Assembly: GCA_963746905.1 (NCBI GenBank)
Contig: CAVVCY010000003.1
Span: forward strand, 992,001-1,056,000
Source of the DNA: JALYNX01 sp963746905
GTDB taxonomy: Bacteria; Actinomycetota; Acidimicrobiia; Spongiisociales; ZC4RG35
Length of the DNA: 64,000 nucleotides
Reading direction: 5' to 3'
Shown: positions 41,895-50,430 of the stretch, piece by piece
Position numbering within the stretch: position 1 is the stretch's first letter
Layout: every line of letters begins with the position of its first letter
Notes under the pieces: model-generated
Databases searched by the model: none
Told to the model about the DNA's origin: nothing
Seen by the model: the letters and a program-made list of their open reading frames with translations, nothing else
Made by a program: the position numbers and the translations under genes

Positions 41895-42646
41895 TCGCCT
41901 GGCACGAGGTCGCGGTCGCCTTTGGCGGGCCACCCGTGGTGGGCCCACTCTCGCTCACCGTCGTCGACGGGCAGTGGCTCGCCCTGGTCGGGCCGAACGG
42001 CGCCGGCAAGTCGACCTTGCTCAAGGCGGCCGTCGGGATCGTCGAGCACAGTGGTTCCGTCCAATTCGGTGGTCGAGCATCGAGGGCGGGCCTGGACGTC
42101 GCCTGGATGCCACAACGGCCCTATCTGCCTGACGAGATCTCGGTGACCGACTATGTGCTCCTGGGCCGAACCCCCCATCTCGGCCGATTTGGCAGTGAGC
42201 GGCAGGCCGACCTCGACTCCGTGCAACGTTCGCTGCGACGCCTGGATCTGGACGGGTTCGCCGATCGCCCCTTGGCGACACTGTCCGGGGGCGAGGCGCA
42301 GCGGGCGGTCCTGGCCCGCGCGATCGCACAGGAAGCTCCGGTGCTGCTTCTCGACGAGCCGACTTCCAACCTCGACATCGGCCACTGTCTGGACGTCCTC
42401 GAAATCATCGACGACCTGCGGCTCACCGATGGGCTGACTGTTGTCACCGCACTGCATGATCTGACGCTCGCCGGCAGGTTCGCCGAACGGGCCGTGATGC
42501 TTGCGGCGGGCAAGATCGTTGCCGACGGTTCCCCGGATCAGGTGCTCACTGAAGAGCTGATCAGAGCTCACTACGGTGCCGGTATTCGGGTGGTCGACAT
42601 TGGAGAAGGCCCGACTGTGATACCCACCAGGAACCGACGTGTCTGA
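41891..42646 (+). CDS. btuD: B12-type ABC transporter ATP-binding protein
   Basis: A 251-residue ABC ATPase: Walker A GPNGAGKST, Q-loop PQRPYLP, signature LSGGEAQRAVLARA, Walker B VLLLDEPTSNLD and switch His in ALHDLTLAG. It is the energiser of the BtuC permease encoded just before, with which it overlaps by ATGA. The last eight bases overlap cobO. Confidence 0.92.
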   Translation: MIAWHEVAVAFGGPPVVGPLSLTVVDGQWLALVGPNGAGKSTLLKAAVGIVEHSGSVQFGGRASRAGLDVAWMPQRPYLPDEISVTDYVLLGRTPHLGRFGSERQADLDSVQRSLRRLDLDGFADRPLATLSGGEAQRAVLARAIAQEAPVLLLDEPTSNLDIGHCLDVLEIIDDLRLTDGLTVVTALHDLTLAGRFAERAVMLAAGKIVADGSPDQVLTEELIRAHYGAGIRVVDIGEGPTVIPTRNRRV

Positions 42647-43208
42647 TCCGACGAAGCCTCCCAGCGAGCCACCCCCTGCCGCCACAATGCGCGAGCCTTC
42701 CCTGGTCCTGGTCAACACCGGTGAGGGCAAAGGGAAGTCCACTGCGGCTTTCGGCACCGCGATCCGGGCCGTGGCTCGCGGATGGAGAGTCGGAGTCATC
42801 CAATTCCTCAAATCGGGCGACTGGCACGTCGGCGAAGAAACGATCGGAAGGCAACTCGGAATCGACTGGTGGGCACTTGGCGACGGCTTCACTTGGGATT
42901 CGAAGGACATCGACGAGTCAGAGGCAATCGCCCGCGAGGCATGGTCAGTCGCCAAAGAGAAGATCGGCGACGGCGAATACGACCTCGTCGTGCTTGACGA
43001 AGTCACCTATCCGATCAATTGGGGCTGGATCGCGCTGGACGATGTCCTCGAGGTGATCGCGGCCCGGCCGGTGAACGTGAACCTGATCCTCACCGGACGC
43101 GACGCTCCCGGCGAGCTCGTCGAGGTGGCGGACACGGTGACCGACATGGTCAAGGTGAAGCACGCCTTCGACCGCGGGGTCATGGCGCGGCGCGGGATCG
43201 ACTTCTAA
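42639..43208 (+). CDS. cobO: Cob(I)yrinic acid a,c-diamide adenosyltransferase
   Basis: A 189-residue CobO/CobA-type P-loop protein: NTGEGKGKSTAAFGTAIRA (nucleotide loop), VIQFLKSGDWHVGE, and YDLVVLDEVTYPINWGWI. It adds the adenosyl group to the cobalt of corrinoids, so imported B12 can be turned into coenzyme B12. GTG start at 42639, inside the end of btuD. It closes the riboswitch-controlled operon. The product can feed methylmalonyl-CoA mutase, whose chaperone MeaB is in this window. Confidence 0.93.
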   Translation: MSDPTKPPSEPPPAATMREPSLVLVNTGEGKGKSTAAFGTAIRAVARGWRVGVIQFLKSGDWHVGEETIGRQLGIDWWALGDGFTWDSKDIDESEAIAREAWSVAKEKIGDGEYDLVVLDEVTYPINWGWIALDDVLEVIAARPVNVNLILTGRDAPGELVEVADTVTDMVKVKHAFDRGVMARRGIDF

Positions 43209-43602
43209 CTCAGCTCGGTCACACCCGAAGCCGGAAACGCAAGCTCCAGAGCCTGGTCCACGGTCAGAGCCTCGCCCTCCATGGTGGCGCGGGCGAATCC
43301 AGCAGCCAGCGCCTCCCGCACTGCTGCGACTCTCGAGGAATAGTCGGGCTCGTCCGGGGGCGGCCATGACCGGACCCCTCACCTTCGCTCGCGATCCATT
43401 CGGCAAGCCCGAACAGGCGACCAGCGGTCTCGTTGTCACCGATGGTGTGCGCGCAGACCGCCAGCCCTGCGACCGCGATCGCGGCGCCCCGCTTGTCGCC
43501 GGCGGCGTCGGCCAGTCTCAGGCTTTCCGCGAGTGCGGTTTTCGACCTCTCGGGTCTCGGGAGGTCATGGTTGGCCCCAAAGTAACAAGCCTTCGGCCTT
43601 GC
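43205..43602 (-). pseudogene. C-terminal remnant of a LuxR/cyclase-type TPR regulator
   Basis: No intact gene fills this gap. Translated on the minus strand, two frames read TALAESLRLADAAGDKRGAA, AVAGLAVCAHTIGDNETAGRLFGLAEWIAS, and, after a shift near 43355, YSSRVAAVREALAAGFARATMEGEALTVDQALELA. This is the typical C-terminus of large AAA/TPR regulators (LuxR or adenylate-cyclase-like), here with no start codon, an in-frame stop at its head and one frameshift. Only about 125 residues remain, so it is a decayed fragment. It ends over the cobO stop. Confidence 0.7.
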
Positions 43603-44688
43603 TCAGCCGGGGACTGCCACCTCGATTTCGTGGAGTGAATCGGGGGCGACGGCCCGGAGAAGGCGGATCGCCTCATGCTGCACGTCATCTGCGGCCTTGA
43701 TGGAGAGGCTCGAAAACGGGGTGATGGTGATCCTGGCCTCCTTCTTGGTGTACGCCAGTTTCCAACTGCCGCGGAGGAATCCGTCGTGCAACAGGTTGCC
43801 CGCCCAACCCGGCGGCTTTGCCCCGGGCCCGATCACCCTCGCCCGGTCGGCATGACCGAGGAGGACGTTGTCGTATTCGGGCAGGAACCGGGTCGGCGCA
43901 GGGGTGTCCGGGTCCGGGCGCGGCGCGTCGAGGAGATCGAAGAGCTCTCGACCATTTTCGTCGGTGAATACCCGGAGCCGGGGCCGAAGCTTCTCGACGA
44001 CGGCCGAGAGCTTGGTCACCCCTGACCAGACCCTGATGTCGCTGACCGATGCCGGGCCAAAGGCAGCCAGATATCTGACCACCAGCGACGCGACGTCCGA
44101 TTTCCGGTTGGGCTCGGATCCGAGCCAATGCTCCACGGTGGTCCAGGTTGCGGTGCCCTTCCCTTTCCAGAGGCCGCGAGGTGGCAGTTGCACGAGGGGG
44201 AGAAGATATGAGACAGCGTAGGCCATCGATGCTGCGTCCCGCCCGGGCCATTTCTCGGCGAGAAGGCGCCCCAGTTCGGCCCTCCCCATCGGCCTCCATT
44301 CGAGTAGGTGGCGGCCCTGCGCCAGGAGCTCCTCGCGGTCCATCCCGCCGATGGCCCGGGCGAAGGCGGTGGAGCCAAAGGTTCGTCGCGAGACCGGCCG
44401 CACGGTGGCGTCGAGCCCGATGCAGTCAGCGGCAGTGACGAGGTGCAGAGTGGCGCGGAGGAAGGCGGTGCGTACTGCCTTGCGCTCTTCGATCAGCTTG
44501 GAGAGGTCGGCAGGGTCGAATCGCTCGAGCCGGGCCCACAACGCGTAGTAGGGGTCGTGTGGGTTCTGGGCCTGCATCCCCACCAGATGTTCGATCGTCT
44601 CCGCTACACCCGCTTCCACCCTCTCCAACAGGAACTGGCGTTGCAGTGTTGCCCGATTCAATGCTCGGTTGCTGAGGACATCGGCCAC
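43603..44688 (-). CDS. Winged-helix DNA-binding protein (AlkZ/YcaQ-like, HTH_42)
   Basis: A 361-residue protein of the actinobacterial winged-helix family related to the AlkZ/AlkX DNA glycosylases: LVGMQAQNPHDPYYALWARL, TAFLRATLHLVTAADC, RRTFGSTAFARAI and VLLGHADRARVIG, with tandem winged-helix modules. Family members repair interstrand crosslinks or alkylated bases. The catalytic QxQ/QxD loop appears as MQAQN. A resistance or repair role is inferred. Downstream is only the regulator remnant. Confidence 0.8.
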   Translation of the reverse strand: MADVLSNRALNRATLQRQFLLERVEAGVAETIEHLVGMQAQNPHDPYYALWARLERFDPADLSKLIEERKAVRTAFLRATLHLVTAADCIGLDATVRPVSRRTFGSTAFARAIGGMDREELLAQGRHLLEWRPMGRAELGRLLAEKWPGRDAASMAYAVSYLLPLVQLPPRGLWKGKGTATWTTVEHWLGSEPNRKSDVASLVVRYLAAFGPASVSDIRVWSGVTKLSAVVEKLRPRLRVFTDENGRELFDLLDAPRPDPDTPAPTRFLPEYDNVLLGHADRARVIGPGAKPPGWAGNLLHDGFLRGSWKLAYTKKEARITITPFSSLSIKAADDVQHEAIRLLRAVAPDSLHEIEVAVPG

Positions 44689-44702
44689 TCAGCGATGTTC
44701 GC

Positions 44703-44775
44703 AGGCCGGCAGCCTTGCCGGCACCCCCCTCGCCCGACCTCCGGTCGGACGGCCTCCCCGCTCCGCAGGGGGACC
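44703..44775. repeat. Dispersed GC-rich palindromic element, inverted copy
   Basis: Between two leftward genes: GCCGGCAGCCTTGCCGGC hairpin, then CCCCCCTCGCCCGACC, GGTCGGACGGCC and CTCCCCGCTCCGCAGGGGGA. Read on the minus strand it has the same order of parts as the elements at 5449 and 54140 (CCCCC...GGAGCG...GGGGAGG...GGAGG...GGGGGG), though diverged. It lies just upstream of the winged-helix gene start. Confidence 0.55.
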
Positions 44776-44787
44776 ACTGTCTTGAGC

Positions 44788-45081
44788 TCAGGGAGTGGGC
44801 ACCAGACCGATGTCGCCTTCGAGGACCACCGCCACTTCACCCGGCTCTTCGTATATATCCCACTGCTCGAAGAAGGCGCTCGCTCCCTCACGGCTTTCCC
44901 AGTTGGCTACCGCGTAGAACGCCGATTCGTCGGAGGCATACCAGGCCCGATGGAATCGACACCCATGCCCGGCGGCACTGGCCCGCATCTCGTCGGTGAT
45001 CCTGTCCACCCGCTTCTGATATAGGTCACGGGCGGTCTGGCCATCGGGTGTGGGGCAGGGGACGGAGAACAGGATCCACAT
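44788..45081 (-). CDS. Small dimeric alpha-beta barrel-type protein (DUF3303-like)
   Basis: A 97-residue protein from the ATG at 45081: MWILFSVPCPTPDG, then FHRAWYASDESAFYAVANWESREGASAFFEQWDIYEEPGEVAVVLEGDI in parts. The pattern of two strand-helix units resembles the dimeric alpha-beta barrel (ABM/DUF3303) superfamily. A role as a stress or monooxygenase-like protein cannot be shown. It is divergent from the phosphofructokinase gene, 58 bases apart. Confidence 0.65.
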   Translation of the reverse strand: MWILFSVPCPTPDGQTARDLYQKRVDRITDEMRASAAGHGCRFHRAWYASDESAFYAVANWESREGASAFFEQWDIYEEPGEVAVVLEGDIGLVPTP

Positions 45082-45139
45082 GTTGTCGCTCCTGGAGGTT
45101 GGTAGGCCGAGGTTATCCTCGCCGCCCCAGGAGGAATCA

Positions 45140-46290
45140 ATGCGTATTGGAATCTTGACCGGTGGGGGAGACGTCCCCGGCCTCAACGCCTGCATCAAGG
45201 CGGTGGTGAATCGAGTCGTAAGCGAGGGCCATCAGGTAGTGGGTGTCCGTCGTGGCTGGGGCGGTCTTGCCGAGACCAATCCCGACGACCCAAAAACCGG
45301 TGAGGCGAACCTCGTCCCGCTGGACCGGGTGGCGGTGAGGACCATCGACCGCAGCGGGGGCACCTTCCTACACAGCTCGCGGACCAATCCGGCCAAGGTA
45401 CGGACCGCCGAGCTGCCTGACGTTTCTCGCGGGCGATTTCAGTGGCGACGGCCCGCACGACATCACACCGCATGTGCTCCGCGTCCTCGAGACCCACAAG
45501 ATCGATGTGCTGATCCCGATCGGTGGTGACGACACCCTCTCCTACGGTCTCCGTCTCCATGAGGAAGGGGTGCCGGTGATCGCCATCCCGAAGACGATGG
45601 ACAATGACGTCCACGGCACCGACTACTGCATCGGTTTCTCCACGTCGGTGACACGTGGCGTTCAGTTCATCCACAGTCTGCGCACGGCGGCCGGGTCACA
45701 CGAGCGAATCGCGGTTGTGGAGTTGTTCGGTCGTTACAGCGGAGAGACATCTCTGGTCACGGCCTACCTGTCCGGCGTGGATCGGGCGATCATCTCCGAG
45801 GTCCCCTTCGAGATCGACAAGCTGGCGGCCTTTCTCCAGGAGGACCAGGCGGCCAACCCCTCCAACTACGCGATGGTGACGATCTCCGAAGGGGCGCGTC
45901 TGGTCGAGGGCGATATTCACCTGACCGGCGAGGAGGACGCCTACGGCCACCGCAAACTCGGCGGCATCGGCGCCACCACCGGCGAGCTGCTCAAGGAGCG
46001 GACCGGCGAGGGGATCCTCTATCAGCAGATCGGCTACCTGATGCGGTCGGGTGCGCCCGACTCCCTGGACCTGATGGTTGCCACCAACTACGCGGTGATG
46101 GCCTCCGACCTGGCAATGGAAGGGGCCCACGGGCGAATGGTCGCCCTCAGGGGCGGCACCTATACCGACGTGCCGATCAGGCGTCACCCGCGAGGGCGTG
46201 AAACGGGTCGACGTGGACGAGTTGTACGACGTCGACGCCTACCAGCCCAAGGTCCGCCACGTCCTGGGCAAGCCGATGTTCCTCTACTGA
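45140..46290 (+). pseudogene. 6-phosphofructokinase, pyrophosphate-dependent type by motif, two frameshifts
   Basis: Three frames give one enzyme of about 383 residues: start MRIGILTGGGDVPGLNAC, then LIPIGGDDTLSYG and PKTMDNDVHGTDYCIGF, and the end YQPKVRHVLGKPMFLY. The two residues that decide the phosphate donor are Asp (GGDDT) and Lys (PKTMDND), the signature of PPi-PFK rather than ATP-PFK (GGDGS, PGTIDND). One extra base near 45422 and one near 46180 break the frame; their removal restores LPDFLAGDF and VTREGVKRVD. CAGGAGG precedes the ATG at 45140. Probably functional, with sequencing errors. Confidence 0.88.
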
Positions 46291-46294
46291 GGAA

Positions 46295-46803
46295 TCAGGA
46301 GGCCCGCCGCACAGCCTCTTCGATGTGGGTCCGAATCTCGATCGGATCGGCGCCCAAACCTGCGAAAACCCGGTTCACGGGGTCCGCTGGGGGCAAGGCG
46401 AGCAACGCGAGCAGGACGTGCTCGGTCCCAATCTGTCGCCCACCCTGCTTGATCGTTTCCCGCAGCGAACCGACGAGGACGGACTTTGCCCCATGAGTGA
46501 AGGGGCGGTGGCGTCGAGCACGAGTTGGGGCCGTGGCGCCCAGGGCCCGAATGCGGGATCGAGGAGCTCCGGGCCCACGCCGACCGCCGCCAGAGACTCA
46601 GCGTCGACTCGATCCAGTTGGCGTCGGATCTCGTCGGATCCCACGTCCAGAGGCCCGAGCAGCGAGCGCTGGAACGGGAAGCCCACCCCCACGACGGCAA
46701 TCAGGAGGTGCTCGGTTCCGACCCGGCTGTCACCTCTCGCCTCAGCCTCGGCCACGGCGGTGGTAACGATCGCCCGAGCCTCTTTTCCGAATCTCTCGAA
46801 CAT
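46295..46803 (-). pseudogene. Clp N-terminal-domain protein, one frameshift
   Basis: From the ATG at 46803: MFERFGKEARAIVTTAVAEAEARGDSRVGTEHLL, a Clp-N repeat, then, after loss of one base in a GGGG run (46502-46505), a second repeat FTHGAKSVLVGSLRETI, RQIGTEHVLLALLALP, ending THIEEAVRRAS. A two-repeat Clp-N protein with no AAA domain, like adaptor-type ClpC paralogues in actinobacteria. It starts two bases after the HTH gene and is co-expressed with it. It may bind Clp adaptors or substrates. Confidence 0.82.
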
Positions 46804-46805
46804 CG

Positions 46806-47009
46806 CTATCTCCCTGACTTCTTGTGAATTGCTTGACGGGAGACACCGAGGGCGTCTCCGATCTGTTGCCACGTCCAGCCTTGACGGCGGGCGGAGGCGA
46901 CGTGAATCTCCTCGAGTCGGTCTGCCAGGCGACGGAGGATGACCACTGCCCGCAGTCCCTGGGCCGGGTCGGCTCCTTCGGCGGCGACGAGGGTCTCGTT
47001 GAGATCCAT
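46806..47009 (-). CDS. Small HTH DNA-binding protein, probable autoregulator
   Basis: A 67-residue protein: an N-terminal helix (VVILRRLADRLEEIHVASARRQG), then the HTH WTWQQIGDALGVSRQAIHKK, which resembles sigma region 4/MarR-type helix-turn-helix. It is followed two bases later by the Clp-N gene, an arrangement I recall from Streptomyces-type genomes. Its ATG at 47009 appears to be the transcription start as well. Palindromic TTGACA sites upstream make autoregulation likely. Confidence 0.82.
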   Translation of the reverse strand: MDLNETLVAAEGADPAQGLRAVVILRRLADRLEEIHVASARRQGWTWQQIGDALGVSRQAIHKKSGR

Positions 47010-47011
47010 GT

Positions 47012-47057
47012 TGTCATCCTAGGTTGACAAGGTGCGGTCTGTCAACCTCGATTGACA
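47012..47057 (-). promoter_or_regulatory. Promoter and palindromic operator array of the HTH/Clp-N operon
   Basis: On the minus strand, TTGACA (47045-47040) is followed after 18 bases by TAGGAT (47021-47016), and the ATG begins six bases after that, as in leaderless transcripts. The plus strand shows alternating half-sites TGTCA, TTGACA, TGTCAA and TTGACA at 47012, 47024, 47040 and 47052: GGTTGACA-n10-TGTCAACC and TGTCAA-n6-TTGACA are perfect palindromes that overlap the -35. They are likely sites for the HTH protein. Confidence 0.6.
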
Positions 47058-47061
47058 GCCG

Positions 47062-48108
47062 CTAACTCCGACGCGACGCCGCCACCCGAAACAGGGTGCG
47101 GGCGCCGTCCCCGAGGACCGAGAACCGGGGATCCTGGGTCTGGCCACGGACCCAACGGATGTAGATCTGCTGGAGCACCACTCCCAACTTCCAGGTGCCG
47201 AAGACGATGTACCACTCGACCGCGTCCATGGCCCGTCCCGACATCTCGGCATAGCGGGCGACCGCCGATTCCCGACTCATCCAACCTGGCGAGTCGGTCG
47301 GCATGGGGTTGAGCGCAGACCGCTCTTCACCAGGGTCATACCACGCAGCCATCAGGGTCCCAACGTCGGCGAGAGGGTCACCCCGGGTGGCCATGTCCCA
47401 GTCGTAGACAGCAACACAGATCCCGGGATCCTCCGCGGCGACCGCCATGTTGTCGAGTCGCCAGTCGTTGTGGAGCAATGTCACCTCCGTGGAAGAGGGG
47501 AGGTTGCTCATGAGCCACCGGGCCACTTCCTCGGCCACCGGGTTGTCATTGTCTTTCGCCTGGTTCCATCGCTCGGTCCACCCATCCACCTGCCGGATCA
47601 GAAAGTCCTCAGGGTGCCCCAGATCGCCCAGCCCGGCACGCTCGGGGTCTACGGCATGGAACTCCGCAAGGGTGTCGACTGCTACCTCCGAGAGTTTGCG
47701 ATTGGACTCGGATCCGTTCCACCTCCGAACAGCGGAGGGACCGCGTCACGAACCACGACCCCGTCCCGGCGTTCCATCACGAAAAAGGGCGACCCGAGCA
47801 CCGAGTCGTCGTCGCAGAAGGCGAGAGCGCGCGGTGCCTTGGGGAAGGCTCGCCAGAGCCGGGAGAGGACCCGATACTCCCTGGCCATGTCGTGGGCACC
47901 GGGCGCCACCCGGCCGAGGGGCGGTCTGCGCAGCACCAACTCGGATCCGTCGGGAAAGGTGAGGAGGTAGGTGAGGTTTGCCTTGCCACCGGCGAACTGC
48001 TCGACGATCGGAGCCCCGGCAGGGAGGTCGGGAATAGTCGTTGAGCCACTCCATGAGACGATGGATATCGAATCCTTCGTCGTCTCGAACCGGGATGATG
48101 TCGCCCAC
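47062..48108 (-). pseudogene. Phosphotransferase family protein (APH/ACAD10-type), two frameshifts
   Basis: Three frames make one kinase-like protein of about 350 residues. Start GTG 48108 (VGDIIPVRDDEGFDIHRLMEWL), then APIVEQFAGGKANLTYLLTF, then PFFVMERRDGVV, and finally the catalytic HNDWRLDNMAV and metal-binding VYDWDMATRGDPLADV. Breaks near 48035 and 47715. The motifs fit aminoglycoside-phosphotransferase-fold proteins of the ACAD10/11 type, which in bacteria act on hydroxyacyl-CoA or unknown substrates rather than antibiotics. It is divergent from the DUF885 gene. Confidence 0.82.
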
Positions 48109-48174
48109 CAGACCGACAGTATCCAACCGGTGTAACCGGCCGTCTAGCCTCGGGTGCCCCTGGCTGAGGAGACC

Positions 48175-49827
48175 ATGACCACACCCTTCGAGATCTCTGA
48201 TCGATTCACGGAGCAATGGTCCGACCTGACCCCGATCGACGCCACGATTCAAGGTGTCGAAGGTCGTGACCACCTGTGGGACGATTTCACCCCCGATGGC
48301 GAGGCGGCACGGGCCGACCTCGCCCGATCCACCAGGGAAGAGCTCATCGGGCATCTGAGCGATCCCGACCCCAAGCAGGCGTTCGCCGCCAAGGTCCTCG
48401 CCTCCTGGATGAAGAAGAAGGTGACGGTCTACGAGCGGGGCAAGTGGAAGAGCGACCTGAACCACATCTACAGCCCCTACCAACGCGCCAGGGACACCTT
48501 CGATGTGATGCCCAAGGAAGGCGAAGAGGCCTGGTCCAACATCGCTACCCGTCTTGAGACCTTCGGACAGGTGACCGACGGATATCGGGCGGCGCTCCAG
48601 GTCGGGCTCGATGACGGGGTGACCGCCGCTCAGCGTCAGGTGCGGACCCTGATCGAGCAAGCGCGCGCCGTTGCGGCCGAGGAGTCGCGATTTGCAGGTT
48701 TTCCGAATGAGGCATCGACCGGCGGTGGCGATCCGACGAGGGTCGCGGACGCGGTCAACAAGACACGCGCCGCCAGTGGTGAGTTTGCAGATTGGTTGGA
48801 GCAGACCTATCTGCCCGCGGCCACCCCCGAGGATGCCGTTGGTGAGGAGCGATATCTCCTCAATGTCGACGACTTCTTGGGGATGAGCATCGATCCTCGC
48901 GAGACCTATGAGTGGGGCTGGTCAGAGGTCCACCGCCTCCGCGAAGAGATGCGCGCTACCGCCGCCGAGATCGACGGGTCGATGAAAGTCGAGGAGGTGA
49001 TCGAGTTGCTCGACACCGATCCGGCGCATGCCGCTCCCGATCACGAGACCTTTGCCCGTTTCGTCCAGGAAATCCAGGACACGGCGGTCCAGCAGCTCGA
49101 TGGGACCCACTTCGATGTCCCGGGCCCCCTGAAGCGAGTGACGGTGAATCTTGCCCCACCCGGCGGCAGCCTCGGGGCCTGGTACATCTCGCCGTCCGAG
49201 GATCTGTCCCGGCCCGGGTCGATTTGGTACGCACCGGGCGAGCGGATCCGGATCCCGTACTGGTCGGAGGTCTCGACCGCCTATCACGAGGGTTTTCCGG
49301 GACACCATCTCCAGGTGGGGATGTCGGTGGTCAACGCAGATCAACAGTCCCGGTTCCACCGACTGTTCATCTGGTACTCGGGCGCAGGCGAGGGCTGGGC
49401 CCTCTACGCGGAGCGCCTCATGGATGAGCTGGGCTACTTCGAGAAGCCCGAGTATCGACTCGGGCTATTGGCGAGCCAATTGTTCCGGGCCACGCGTGTC
49501 GTGCTCGACATCGGAACCCAGCTGCAACTCGCTATCCCGGGCGATGCACCGCTCCATGCCGGGGCGACCTGGGACTACGAGATCGGGGTCGACTACATCG
49601 AGAAGGTCGGGATCCAGGCTCGGGACGTGGCCGAATCGGAAGTGAAGCGCTATCTCGGCTGGTATGCACAGGCGATCTCCTACAAGGTGGGGGAGCGGGT
49701 CATCCTCGACATCCGCGACCAGGTGATGACTCGTGACGGCGCCGCCTTTGATCGGAAGGACTTTCACCGCAGGGTGCTCGACGCCGGCGCCATCCGACTC
49801 GATCACCTGCGTGAGGCGATGGTTTGA
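48175..49827 (+). CDS. DUF885-family zinc metalloprotein (probable carboxypeptidase)
   Basis: A 550-residue cytosolic protein with the DUF885 zinc site: HEGFPGHHLQVG (HExxxGHH) and the later EGWALYAERLMDELG, which supplies the third ligand and completes a gluzincin-like centre. The rest is mostly helical. Members are thought to be peptidases; the substrate is unknown. GAGGAG lies just before the ATG at 48175; an upstream GTG at 48154 is also open. The stop overlaps the next start through TTGA. Confidence 0.86.
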   Translation: MTTPFEISDRFTEQWSDLTPIDATIQGVEGRDHLWDDFTPDGEAARADLARSTREELIGHLSDPDPKQAFAAKVLASWMKKKVTVYERGKWKSDLNHIYSPYQRARDTFDVMPKEGEEAWSNIATRLETFGQVTDGYRAALQVGLDDGVTAAQRQVRTLIEQARAVAAEESRFAGFPNEASTGGGDPTRVADAVNKTRAASGEFADWLEQTYLPAATPEDAVGEERYLLNVDDFLGMSIDPRETYEWGWSEVHRLREEMRATAAEIDGSMKVEEVIELLDTDPAHAAPDHETFARFVQEIQDTAVQQLDGTHFDVPGPLKRVTVNLAPPGGSLGAWYISPSEDLSRPGSIWYAPGERIRIPYWSEVSTAYHEGFPGHHLQVGMSVVNADQQSRFHRLFIWYSGAGEGWALYAERLMDELGYFEKPEYRLGLLASQLFRATRVVLDIGTQLQLAIPGDAPLHAGATWDYEIGVDYIEKVGIQARDVAESEVKRYLGWYAQAISYKVGERVILDIRDQVMTRDGAAFDRKDFHRRVLDAGAIRLDHLREAMV

Positions 49828-50426
49828 ACAAGAGATCCTTCGATCTGACGACCTCCGAGCCCAATGATCACTACAAGCTGCTGACCGGCCTGGTCATCCC
49901 TAGACCGATTGGTTGGATCGGGACCATGGCAGGAGATGGGAAGCTCAACCTGGCGCCATTCTCGTTCTTCAACGCCGTGTCCAGTGAGCCGCCGATCGTG
50001 CTGTTTTCGGCCGGGCGCCACAGCGACCGACCCAAGGACTCGGTGGCCTTCGCCGAGGAGTCGGGGGTGTTCACTGTGAACATCGTCTCAGAAGAACTGG
50101 CGCCCGCGATGAATCTGTCCTCGGAGACGTTTGCCCCTGAACAGGACGAGTTCGTGATCGCCGGGCTGACACCGGTCATGGGAACCCTCGTCGCGGCCCC
50201 GATGGTGGGTGAGTCACCGGCAAACCTGGAATGTCGGGTGCTGGACGTGATCGACATCGGAACCGAGACCCGGATGGTTCTGGGCGAGGTGGTGATGATC
50301 CACGTGCGCGACGATGCCCTCGACGGGACGAGGGTCGACTCCGAGGTGATACAAGCGATCGGGCGCCTCTCCGGAAGTTTCTACACGACTACCCGTGACC
50401 GTTTCGAACTGCGCCGACCCGGCTGA
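49824..50426 (+). CDS. Flavin reductase-like FMN-binding protein
   Basis: A 200-residue split-barrel flavoprotein: LLTGLVIPRPIGWIGTM, NLAPFSFFNAVSSEPPIVLFSAG and GVFTVNIVSEELAPAMNLSS are the usual FMN-contacting segments of the DIM6/NTAB flavin-reductase family. It starts at a TTG (49824) that overlaps the DUF885 stop as TTGA, so the two are coupled. It may supply reduced flavin or reduce a small substrate. Confidence 0.88.
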   Translation: MNKRSFDLTTSEPNDHYKLLTGLVIPRPIGWIGTMAGDGKLNLAPFSFFNAVSSEPPIVLFSAGRHSDRPKDSVAFAEESGVFTVNIVSEELAPAMNLSSETFAPEQDEFVIAGLTPVMGTLVAAPMVGESPANLECRVLDVIDIGTETRMVLGEVVMIHVRDDALDGTRVDSEVIQAIGRLSGSFYTTTRDRFELRRPG

Positions 50427-50430
50427 GGCG

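Noticed and set aside
47062..48108. An aminoglycoside resistance kinase
   Set aside because: The motifs are those of the broad ACAD10/11-type phosphotransferase family; nothing points to antibiotic substrates.
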